From: Treponema sp.
Lineage (GTDB): Bacteria > Spirochaetota > Spirochaetia > Treponematales > Breznakiellaceae
Length of the DNA: 53,611 bases
Reading direction: 5' to 3'
NCBI GenBank assembly: GCA_031279205.1
Contig: JAITIX010000012.1
Span: 1 to 53,611, forward strand
The notes beneath the pieces were generated by a model that did no database searches, was not told the origin of the DNA, and saw only the letters and a program-made list of their open reading frames with translations. Positions 8,495 to 16,900 of this stretch are shown here, piece after piece. The first letter of the stretch is position 1. Each line of letters opens with the position of its first letter. The position numbers were made by a program, and so were the translations under genes.

Positions 8495-8503
8495 ATTATA
8501 CCA
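8495..8503 (-). promoter_or_regulatory. Extended -10 promoter for the vor operon
   Basis: The minus strand carries TGGTATAAT, a perfect TATAAT (8495-8500) with an extended TGn. A -35 is weak. Transcription would begin near 8488 and run through the paired hairpins at 8453-8494. Confidence 0.6.
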
Positions 8504-8521
8504 ATTCATCACGTTTTGTTT

Positions 8522-8611
8522 TCATCTTTTCTTCTTGTCCAAGATAAAACCAGCCATTTCTTCCAGCGAGATGCCTCGCTTGACAATGAGTTCCCTGTTC
8601 TTTTCCTTGTC
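8522..8611 (-). pseudogene. Fragment resembling a BrnT-like/small toxin protein
   Basis: A 29-codon stretch on the minus strand reads DKEKNRELIVKRGISLEEMA and ends with a stop at 8522-8524. This resembles the N-terminal (E)KNRxLIxxRGISFEE motif of small BrnT-like toxin proteins. A stop codon lies directly before it in the same frame and no start is present, so it can only be a degraded piece. The family match is from memory. Confidence 0.35.
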
Positions 8612-9033
8612 TCACAGCATTTGCGCTGAGTAAATATGCGTCATGGTATATTATTTGTCAATAATAGAAATTCATCTTCCTCCTGTAGTCTCCGACAAAT
8701 CCGGAGCCAGTAAGCTGTTCTACTCCCAGCCACCCGCAGACCTGGCTATCGCGCCATCCAGCAGGTCAATGACACGAACAGTAAACTGTTTATACCCGAC
8801 GCTCACCATGAGATTGGTCGGCGCGGCAATGATTTCATTGACCGCGTGGCTATAGCCCGCCGTCGCGCGCCACGCTCTAATCCACACGTGGCAGCACATC
8901 CCATTAGAGGATGGCATTGTTATGGCGCCACGTACATTCACACAGCGGGCGGCTGATTACGCCCATGAGAAGCGTGAGAACGATTAAGACGAATAGGAGA
9001 AAGCACTATGAATCCAGGTACACCTGTATGACA
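8612..9033. other. Non-coding stretch between the vor operon and the minisatellite
   Basis: No gene can be supported here. A 73-codon frame on the minus strand (8720-8941) has no ribosome binding site and no recognised motif, though its composition (NEIIAAPTNLMVSVGYKQF) is not random-looking and might be a relic. Confidence 0.4.
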
Positions 9034-9403
9034 AATAGATGTACCTGCACGGCGAATAGATACACCTGCACGGCGAATAGATACACCTGCACGGCGAATA
9101 GATATACCTGTAGGGTGAAATAGATACACCTGCACGACGAATAGATGTACCTGCACGACGAATAGATGTACCTGCACGGCGAATAGATACACCTGTACGG
9201 CGAATAGATATACCTGTAGGGTGAAATAGATGTACCTGCACGGCGAATAGATACACCTGTACGGCGAATAGATACACCTGCACGGCGAATAGATATACCT
9301 GTAGGATGAAATAGATACACCTGCACGACGAATAGATGTACCTGCACGACGAATAGATACACCTGTAGGGTGAATAGATACACCTGTAGGGTGAATAGAT
9401 ACA
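9034..9403. repeat. Minisatellite of 21/22-bp units (17 full units plus a partial; a degenerate unit precedes)
   Basis: The unit is AATAGATACACCTGCACGG plus two bases. By hand there are 17 clean units, one degenerate unit before them (9011-9033) and a partial one after (9394-9403). Three units (those beginning 9097 and two later ones, ending TAGGGTGA or TAGGATGA) are 22 bp, so the array has a higher-order pattern of four or five 21-mers closed by a 22-mer. The 21-bp period keeps several frames open, which explains long repetitive frames on both strands (for example 9006-9506 on minus). I do not regard these as genes. Confidence 0.9.
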
Positions 9404-9429
9404 AAACACCGGAAGAGAAGAATCCCTGA

Positions 9430-9860
9430 GCCTTGGATGAGACGTATCGCATCATCAAAAAGACCATTGTTGAGAGAAAACTCAAGCCGAATGACAAGCT
9501 GGGCAAGTGAGCAATGGCAACGTTATGTGGAACAGTATCCTTCCAGTTATTGACGCGCTGGATGCGCTGAACCGGCTTGAGAGAGAAGGGTTGGTTGAGT
9601 CAATCCTCTATACAGGTTCCCGCGTGGTTGATATTGATAAGGGGAAACAAGCTGTTATCTCCATTTTGTGGGAAGCAATAGCGTGGATTGTGCGGATACT
9701 CTATTTCACCAGCTATGATGAGAGGCACTATCAGTTTCATTTGAATCTTGTCCAGTTGACCAGTGGCAAGACTTTGAAGGCATCATCACCGCGATAGAGA
9801 AACGCTTGTTCGGAACCTTTGCCAGCGACTCAGCGTTAGCGCGATTTCCGAACAAGGCTA
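9430..9860 (+). pseudogene. Frameshifted remnant of an unknown gene
   Basis: Three protein-like pieces follow each other in different frames: ALDETYRIIKKTIVERK (9430-9510), then a frame from GTG 9507 to 9797 containing LNRLEREGLVESILYTGSR and DERHYQFHLNLVQ, then WQDFEGIITAIEKRLFG from about 9764, which continues past the stop of the previous frame. The last switch looks like a simple frameshift near 9770. I do not recognise the family. No ribosome binding site is visible. It borders the minisatellite and converges on oadB. Confidence 0.4.
9805..9856. terminator. Long inverted repeat downstream of oadB
   Basis: CTTGTTCGGAA (9805-9815) is the exact reverse complement of TTCCGAACAAG (9846-9856), separated by 30 bases. 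It lies just beyond the oadB stop on the minus strand and could end that transcript, although no T-run follows. Its CTTGTTCGG core is also found in the vor leader. Confidence 0.45.
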
Positions 9861-9869
9861 TTTTAGCGA

Positions 9870-11300
9870 TCAGCCATAGACGGCAATCATCACGCCCGCC
9901 GCGATGGCAGTGCCAATGACGCCCGCCACATTTGGTCCCATGGCGTGCATAAGGACAAAGTTACCGGGGTCTTCTTCAAGGCCGACCTTGTTGGAAACCC
10001 GTGCGGCCATGGGAACCGCCGAAACTCCGGCGGAACCGATGAGGGGATTGATCTTCTCTTTCAGGAAGAGGTTCATGAGCTTGGCTACCAGCACGCCCGT
10101 GGCAGTGGCGATACAAAAGGCTCCCAGACCCATCACCACGATGATGAGGGACGAGGGGTTCAGGAATTTTTCAGGGGTCATCTGACTACCGACCCCCAGA
10201 GAGAGGAACAGGGACACGATGTTCAAGAGTTCGTTCTGAGCCGTGTTGGACAGCCGGTCTACCACGCCGATTACCCTGATAAAGTTACCGAACATGAGGC
10301 AGCCGATCAGAGGCGCGGCCGAGGGGATCAAAAGGAGGCTCAGGGAGAAGACCACCATGGGAAAGACGATCTTCTCGGTTTTGGAAACTGGCCTGAGCTG
10401 CCGCATCCTGATAAGCCGTTCTTTTTTCGAGGTCAATGCCCGCATAATGGGCGGCTGGATCAGAGGTACCAGAGCCATGTAGGAATAGGCCGCCACCGCC
10501 ACTGTTGCCAGGAGGTGGGGCGCCAGCTTTGCGGCGATGTAGATCGTGGTTGGGCCGTCGGCGCCTCCAATGATAGCCACTGTGCAGGCTTCCTTCAGGT
10601 TAAAGGCCACCCCCGGCAGGAAGTTGGCGATGCTGATGAAGAATAGAGTGGCGAACACGCCGAACTGGGCAGCTGCGCCCAAGAGGGCGGTCTTGGGATT
10701 GGCGATCAGGGGGCCGAAGTCAGTCATGGCTCCAATGCCCATGAAGATAATGAGGGGAAAGAATTCGTTCCCCACTCCGGCGTTGTAAATGACGCTGAGG
10801 AAGCCCTGATGCTCAAAGAGATTCAGTTCCTCGTTCCAGACGCCCGCATCCCCCATCCCCGCGCCGGGAATGTTCACGAAGACAATGCCGAACCCGATTG
10901 GCACTAAAAGCAGAGGCTCAAAGCCCTTGACCGCGCCCAGATACACCACCACGAAGCCCACAATAACCATGAGGAGTTCCTGCCAGCCAAAGATGGTGAT
11001 GGGCGTGCCTGCCGGGGTTACACCAGTGGTCATATTGTTAATAAAAGCATAGATACCGGTGGTTCTGGCAATGTTTCCGATGAAACTCAGGAAATTTACC
11101 TGAGGCAGATTCTCGCTGTTGGGGATAATGCCGCTCATATTCCTGAAAGACGGCAGTTCATCAGTGGAAACGGACGGAGAACTTTGCGCCATAACTCTGG
11201 GAGCGAAAGAAGCGCTGAACGCGGAGAACGCAAAGGCGACAATGGCCATGATTATGCACCCTTTCAACACCCAGATAGGATCAACTTTCCTATTCAACAT
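9870..11300 (-). CDS. oadB: Na+-translocating decarboxylase beta subunit
   Basis: The 476-residue membrane protein matches the beta subunit of oxaloacetate/methylmalonyl-CoA-type Na+ pumps, which couples decarboxylation of the carboxybiotin carrier to Na+ export. The region [17 protein letters not shown] (about 245-261) is the conserved Na+-site loop. Many hydrophobic spans and the C-terminal [18 protein letters not shown] are also typical. It is longer than the usual roughly 430 residues or fewer because of an N-terminal hydrophobic segment (about 12-38) that ends in Ala-Gln and looks like a signal peptide, then a soluble linker. AGGAG precedes the ATG, which supports this start. It lies 9 bases after oadA in the operon oadG-oadA-oadB. 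Confidence 0.92.
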   Translation of the reverse strand: MLNRKVDPIWVLKGCIIMAIVAFAFSAFSASFAPRVMAQSSPSVSTDELPSFRNMSGIIPNSENLPQVNFLSFIGNIARTTGIYAFINNMTTGVTPAGTPITIFGWQELLMVIVGFVVVYLGAVKGFEPLLLVPIGFGIVFVNIPGAGMGDAGVWNEELNLFEHQGFLSVIYNAGVGNEFFPLIIFMGIGAMTDFGPLIANPKTALLGAAAQFGVFATLFFISIANFLPGVAFNLKEACTVAIIGGADGPTTIYIAAKLAPHLLATVAVAAYSYMALVPLIQPPIMRALTSKKERLIRMRQLRPVSKTEKIVFPMVVFSLSLLLIPSAAPLIGCLMFGNFIRVIGVVDRLSNTAQNELLNIVSLFLSLGVGSQMTPEKFLNPSSLIIVVMGLGAFCIATATGVLVAKLMNLFLKEKINPLIGSAGVSAVPMAARVSNKVGLEEDPGNFVLMHAMGPNVAGVIGTAIAAGVMIAVYG

Positions 11301-11309
11301 ATCGTTCTC

Positions 11310-13082
11310 CTAGTTTATTTCCGCGATGGGTTGCTGGGAAGCGATCTGCGTGCCAGCGGGGACGAGGAAACGCACCTTACCAGCGGCAGTAGCTTTGATT
11401 TCCAGTTCCATCTTCATTGATTCGATGATGATGATGGTATCGCCTGACGCGACCTGTGTGCCTTCGCTGACATGATGCTTGAGCAGAGTGCCGGCGACAG
11501 GTGCGACAACGACTGTGCCGCCTGCGGGCGCGGCGGGTGCAGGCGCGGCAGCGGCTGGTGCGGCGGGTGCAGACGCGGCGGGTGCGGCTGATACCGAGAA
11601 CTCGCCGGTGGTGGGTTTCACGATAACGTTATAGTCAGCGCCATTCACGTTTACCACATACTTTGCCGGTTCATTAGACGCGGGCTTGGGAGCTGGGGTC
11701 GGCGCGGGGGGCTTGACCGCGAATGAGGCGGAATCCACTGGTCCCTTTGCGCGATCCCTGAAGAAGTTCGGCGCGACCTTGGGGAACATTGCATAGGTAA
11801 GGACATCCTCGACGCTATTCGCGCCGACCGCCTTTGCCTCAGCCTCGATTTTGGCGAACTCGTTGGGGATTAAGTCAGCCGGACGCGCCGTAAGTACCTC
11901 GTCGTACTTGTTCTGGATAAGCGCCTTCTTGACCAGTTCTGGATTCGCGGGCGCGGCAAGCGCTCCGTAACGGCCGGTTACCAGGTCTGCGGTTTCAGAC
12001 GTGAGTTTCTCGTAGCGCCCGAACAGCACGTTAAACACGGCCTGAGTGCCTACGATTTGGCTGGTCGGGGTAACAAGGGGGATGTAGCCACAGTCTTTCT
12101 GGACGATCTGAATCTCTTTGAGTACCGCGTCGATCTTGTTAGCCGCGCCCTGTTCTTTGAGCTGGTTTTCGAGGTTTGACAGCATACCGCCGGGTACCTG
12201 CGACGCGAGAATACGGGTATCAGCGCCGAGGAAGCTGGACTCGAACTTTGCATAGTTCTTGCGGACATCGCGAAAGTAGGCGGCGATTTCGAGCAGAGCG
12301 ATAATGTCAAGGCCGGTATCGTATTCTGTGCCTTTGAAGGCCTCGACGATGGTTTCGGTGGGGCTGTGGCTGGTTCCCATTGACATTGACGAGATGGTGG
12401 TATCCAGCAGTTCGGCCCCGGCCTCAGCCGCCTTCACGAGGCTCGCGACTGAGAGGCCGGTGGTGGCGTGGGTATGAATCTCCACAGGAATATTAACCTT
12501 CGCCTTGATCGCTTTGACCAGGGTATAGGCGTCATAGGGCTTGAGCAGGCCGGACATATCCTTGATGCAGATGGAGTCTGCGCCAAAGTCGGCGTAGGAC
12601 TTGGCGAGGTTCGCGTAGATTTCTTTGGTGTGGTATGGCGTGGTCGCGTAGGAGATAGCCATCTGGACGTGCTTGCCGGTTTTCTTGGCAGCGTCAGCGG
12701 CGCGCTTGAGGTTACGCGGGTCGTTACAGGCGTCGAAGATGCGGAAAACGCCCACGCCATTTTCCGCTGCTTTTTCGACGAACTTGTCTACGACATCGTC
12801 GGCATAGTGGCGATAGCCCAGCAGGTTCTGCCCCCGCAGCAACATCATGATCGGGGTTTTGGGCAGAGCAGCCTTGAGCTTCCGCAGGCGCTCCCAGGGG
12901 TCTTCGTTGAGGAAGCGGATACAGGAGTCGAAGGTTGCCCCGCCCCATGCTTCCAGCGCCCAGTACCCGATTTTGTCGAGCTTGTCGGCAATCGGCAGCA
13001 TATCTGCCGTAACCATACGAGTAGCGAATAGTGATTGGTGCGCGTCCCGCAACACCAGATCGGTAAGTTGAACTTTAGCCAT
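11310..13082 (-). CDS. oadA: Oxaloacetate decarboxylase alpha subunit (carboxyltransferase + biotin carrier)
   Basis: The 590-residue protein begins with the carboxyltransferase TIM barrel (LRDAHQSLFATR at about 10-21, CIKDMSGLL with the catalytic lysine near 178, EIHTHATTG near 206). A middle conserved carboxylase region follows, then an Ala-Pro-rich flexible linker at about 500-520. It ends in a biotinyl domain with ESMKME; Lys557, 33 residues from the C terminus, is the biotin site. It transfers CO2 from oxaloacetate to biotin, and the beta subunit then releases it with Na+ export. Methylmalonyl-CoA or pyruvate-carboxylase use of this module is less likely given the adjacent oadG and oadB. 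AAGGAG precedes the ATG. Confidence 0.93.
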   Translation of the reverse strand: MAKVQLTDLVLRDAHQSLFATRMVTADMLPIADKLDKIGYWALEAWGGATFDSCIRFLNEDPWERLRKLKAALPKTPIMMLLRGQNLLGYRHYADDVVDKFVEKAAENGVGVFRIFDACNDPRNLKRAADAAKKTGKHVQMAISYATTPYHTKEIYANLAKSYADFGADSICIKDMSGLLKPYDAYTLVKAIKAKVNIPVEIHTHATTGLSVASLVKAAEAGAELLDTTISSMSMGTSHSPTETIVEAFKGTEYDTGLDIIALLEIAAYFRDVRKNYAKFESSFLGADTRILASQVPGGMLSNLENQLKEQGAANKIDAVLKEIQIVQKDCGYIPLVTPTSQIVGTQAVFNVLFGRYEKLTSETADLVTGRYGALAAPANPELVKKALIQNKYDEVLTARPADLIPNEFAKIEAEAKAVGANSVEDVLTYAMFPKVAPNFFRDRAKGPVDSASFAVKPPAPTPAPKPASNEPAKYVVNVNGADYNVIVKPTTGEFSVSAAPAASAPAAPAAAAPAPAAPAGGTVVVAPVAGTLLKHHVSEGTQVASGDTIIIIESMKMELEIKATAAGKVRFLVPAGTQIASQQPIAEIN

Positions 13083-13099
13083 GTTTATCTCCTTAAACT

Positions 13100-13375
13100 T
13101 TAATTATGGGTTTTTCGGTAAGTGCTAACTGCGGCGCTGATAGCGGCAGTTATTGCAGAATCTTGGTTAGCGGCGACGCTCGCCGCTACGACAGCGGGTG
13201 TGGGCAGCGACGCTTTCGGCTTTGCCGCTTCCGGTACTTTATCCCAGCCTATGGCGTGAGCAATCTTTCCCATACAAATGATTGCCACAACAAGAATGAG
13301 CAGAAACCCGAACACCACGCCCATTCCCAGTAGGGTGAGTACCGCGCTCTGTTCAAACATCTCAATAATGGTCAT
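13100..13375 (-). CDS. oadG: Oxaloacetate decarboxylase gamma-like subunit
   Basis: This 91-residue protein has one membrane span near the N terminus (ALLTLLGMGVVFGFLLILVV-like region, residues 12-35) followed by a soluble Ala/Pro-rich tail, as expected of OadG, which assembles the alpha and beta subunits at the membrane. GMGVVFGFL is the family hallmark. It is first in the operon; a GGGGGA ribosome binding site lies 5-10 bases before the ATG. The last residues lack the His-rich metal-binding end seen in some enterobacterial forms. Confidence 0.82.
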   Translation of the reverse strand: MTIIEMFEQSAVLTLLGMGVVFGFLLILVVAIICMGKIAHAIGWDKVPEAAKPKASLPTPAVVAASVAANQDSAITAAISAAVSTYRKTHN

Positions 13376-13404
13376 ATATCCCCCTAGATTAAGTAATTAA
13401 AGGG

Positions 13405-13434
13405 AGTATGCTGAATAGATGATTTTTTATCAAG
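13405..13434 (-). promoter_or_regulatory. Promoter of oadGAB
   Basis: On the minus strand TTGATA (13429-13434) and CATACT (13405-13410) are separated by 18 bases. The start of transcription would be near 13398, about 20 bases before the oadG start codon. Confidence 0.5.
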
Positions 13435-13438
13435 CGCC

Positions 13439-13879
13439 ATGTTGAACAGGGCCAAGGCTTTGTTACGGTTGATTTGGGCGTTCCGCCCTGTTGAAAGGAG
13501 ATTGCATAACTTGTATTATCAAACACGCTGTAAAACCCCTGAAATGGGAAGGTGGCATGGCAAGAGGTGGTTTGGATCGAGCAAGACGTGTCATGTATGT
13601 GGATACGTCGAGAAGGATTTGTTGCTACAAGATTGGTGGAGGGAGTGTCCGCGATGTGGGACTAATCATAACTGCGATACGAATGTGGCAATAAATCTGC
13701 AAAAATTAGGTGTAGGCATACCCGTGCAGCGCGGGAAATCAACGTCTGTGGACATGGGGGCGCTGGCTTTTGGTAACAACAAGAGTGAAACCGCTGTGGG
13801 AATTCCGGTAACGGAAAGAAGCAGAAACCTTGTAGAGCAAGCCGAGCAATCAGCCCAAGCTACAAGCCCCTGCCTTTAG
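13439..13879 (+). pseudogene. Truncated IS200/IS605-family tnpB (C-terminal zinc-finger/RuvC part)
   Basis: From about codon 30 onward this frame matches the C terminus of TnpB: RWFGSSKTCHVCG, then ECPRCGTNHNCDTN, which holds the two CxxC pairs of the zinc ribbon and the last RuvC aspartate (the D of CDTN). The usual H-D-R-D is degenerate, the first 300 residues of TnpB are missing, and the part before codon 30 is unrelated. The natural stop seems lost: the equivalent relic at 44.6 kb has TGA where this one has CAA, so the frame runs on into the right end. It cannot be an active nuclease. Confidence 0.85.
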
Positions 13880-13894
13880 GCATGGAGTTGCTGA
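13805..13894 (+). mobile_element. IS200/IS605 right end / omega-RNA-like 3' region (decayed)
   Basis: These 90 bases align without gaps to 44565-44654 with 74 identities by hand count. They hold the end of tnpB and the right-end hairpin region, here with a damaged stem (CAAGCCCCTGC against GCATGGAGTTG). In intact elements this region encodes the 3' part of the guide (omega) RNA. It ends 31 bases before the gltB start codon, so the element was inserted directly in front of gltB. Confidence 0.7.
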
Positions 13895-13925
13895 CAACAA
13901 GAATACTTTTATAAGGAGCTTATTC

Positions 13926-16900
13926 ATGGAACATGCGGAGGGGGTTGACCAGCGCGCCCTGCGGGGCTTATATCGAGCGGCTGATGAGCATGATGCCTGC
14001 GGCATTGGGTTTGTCGCGGACATCAAGGGACGGGCTTCCCATGACATTCTTCGGCGGGGACTTGAGGTTCTGGAACGAATGGAACATCGGGGCGCGGAAA
14101 GCGCGGATAACAAAACCGGTGATGGGTCAGGGGTTCTTTTGCAGATACCCCATGACTTTTATAAAAAGCAGTGTCCGCAGGTTCCTGAACCTGGAATGTA
14201 TGGAACTGGGTTGCTCTTTTTCCCTAAAGCAGAGGAACAACAGGCGTTAATCACGGACAAAATCGCGGCGCTGGCAAAAGACAGCGACTTCATCCCGCTT
14301 TGGCGCGACGTACCCACCAATCGAGAAGCGCTCGGTGCTATTGCCGCCAGTGTGGAGCCGGTGATACGGCAGCTTTTCTTGATGTCAGACGCTCCAGAAA
14401 AGGTGGAGGGGACTGGGCTTGAGTTCCGGCTTTACGTGTTCAGAAAGAAGTTTGAGCGCTTTGTTATGGAGCATGAGGCGCTAAAAGTGGCGCGTGTGTA
14501 CTTCCCCTCGCTTTCGTCGCGGACCATTGTGTATAAGGGAATGTTGATGCCGGCGCAGTTGCGGCTGTTTTACCCGGAACTGGAAGACGAGGCGCTTAAA
14601 ACAGCGGTGGCGCTGATTCACTCGCGCTTCTCAACCAACACGTTCCCGAACTGGCCGCTTGCCCAGCCCTTCCGCATGATTGCCCACAATGGCGAGATAA
14701 ACACGATCAAGGGGAACCGTTTCTGGATGACGGCGCGGTCGGCGCTGTTTCCGGCTGAATGGCAGGAACTCCTTCCCATCATTGAACCGGAGAAGAGCGA
14801 TTCAGCCAGCTTTGATAACGCGCTGGAACTGCTGGTGATGGCCGGACGAAGCCTCCCTCACGCGCTGATGATGCTGATTCCAGAGTCGTGGAACGAGAAG
14901 AACAACATTCCGGCTGAACTCAAGGAGTTTTACCAGTACCACGCCTGCATGATGGAGCCGTGGGACGGCCCTGCGTCTATGGTGTTCTGCGATGGTCGCT
15001 ATGTGGGCGGCACCCTCGACCGTAACGGACTGAGGCCGTCGCGCTATACCATCACCAAGGACAACCTGATTGTGATGGCGTCTGAAACCGGCGTACAGGA
15101 CTTTAAGCCGGAGGAAGTGGTTTACAAGGGACGCCTCCTTCCCGGAAAGCTCCTTCTTGTGGATATGCTTGAAGGCCGTATCATCCCAGACGTTGAGGTG
15201 AAGCGCTCGGTGTGCCAAAGTAAGCCCTTCGCCGAATGGACCAAGCGCGTGATCACGCTGCCGCAGGAGCTTGACGCCACTGGCGAGGCAATCGTAACGC
15301 CGGATTCCCCGCTGCCAGCGCCGGCGACACTGTTCATGGAACGCGCCGCCGGCTATACGCGGGAAGACCGCGAGCGGCTTCTGATACCCATGATCGAGAC
15401 CGGTCAGGAACCAATCAGTTCTATGGGAACCGATACCCCGCTTGCCGTGTTTTCCGACAAGAGCCAGCGGGTCTACGCGTACTTCAAGCAGGTGTTCGCT
15501 CAGGTTACGAATCCACCGATTGACTCAATCCGCGAAGACTTGGTTATGACGCTGACGAGTTTTGTAGGTCCCCAGGGCGATCTGCTGGAGGAAACGCCGG
15601 AACACTGTCGTAGAATAAAGGTTTTGTACCCGATTATGACGCGGGAAGACCTCCTAACCCTGCGAAACATCGCGCCACAGGAATTTAAGTCCCATACGCT
15701 GGACACCACGTTCTATGTGCCACTGGTGAGAGTCGCGGATACTGCCGCTGCGTCCGCGCTTGAGCTGGCGCTCAACCGCTTGCTCACCGAGGCGAAGAAG
15801 GCGATTAACAACGGCGCGTCGCTGCTCACGCTGTCTGACCGCGCGTGCCTAGCGCCAGAGGCCGGGCGCTGCGCGGTTCCGGCGCTGATGGCTGTGGGCG
15901 CGGTTCACCACGGGCTGATTAAGGCGGGGCTGCGGATGAAGGCGTCGCTCATCGTGGAATCAGCCGAGCCTCGTGAGATTATGCACTTCGCCCTGCTCTT
16001 CGGTTATGGCGCTGATCTGGTTGTGCCGTATGGAGCGCTGGCTTCCATTAGAGCAGTCTGTCAAGGACCAGACGCCGGACGGATTGGAGACTTTGCCCAC
16101 GCGCGAAAGTCCTATCTTAAGGGGCTTGCTAAGGCAATGCTCAAGGTTATGTCTAAGATGGGGACAAGTACGCTCCGCTCGTACCGGGGGGCGCAGGTGT
16201 TTGAGGCCATTGGCTTGGATCAAGCGGTTATAGACAAATGTTTCACCGGAACCCTGAGTCGTATTGGAGGCGCAGGTTTCGCGGAGCTTGAGGCAGAGGC
16301 GCTTGCTGATTACCGCGCCGCCAGGGACGCATGGGCGCGTATGAGCGAGACACCGAGCGCGCCAGACTTCCTGCTCCCCAGTGTGGGCCAGTACCGCTGG
16401 CGCACACTGGGTGAAAAGCACGCATGGAACCCGGAAACCATACACCTGCTTCAATGGGCAACCCGCGACGGCAACTATGCGCGCTTCAAGCAGTTCTCTG
16501 CCGCAGTCAACAGTCTTAACCAAAGCCCTCATGTCATTCGCGGCTTGCTGGACTTTGCCGCCGCCGCCGCAGTTCCTATTGAAGAAGTGGAGCCGGTTGA
16601 GGAAATCATGAAACGCTTCACCACCGGCGCAATGTCCTTTGGCTCCATCTCACGGGAAGCACATGAAACCATTGCTGCGGCAATGAACTCCATCAAAGGC
16701 CGCTCCAATTCCGGCGAGGGCGGCGAGAACCCAGAGCGGTTCCAGCCGCGAGCCGACGGAACTTGGGCACGGAGCGCCATCAAGCAGGTGGCGTCGGGGC
16801 GTTTTGGCGTAACCAGTGAATATCTGGCTAACGCCATTGAGTTACAGATAAAGATTGCTCAGGGCGCAAAGCCTGGCGAGGGTGGTCAGTTGCCTGGACA

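Noticed and set aside
9034-9403. Possible CRISPR array
   Set aside because: Units follow one another without unique spacers and no cas gene is near. It is a minisatellite.
9006-9506. Repetitive minus-strand frame of 166 codons through the minisatellite
   Set aside because: It is open only because the repeat period is a multiple of three. Other frames on both strands are open as well, and there is no ribosome binding site or family match.
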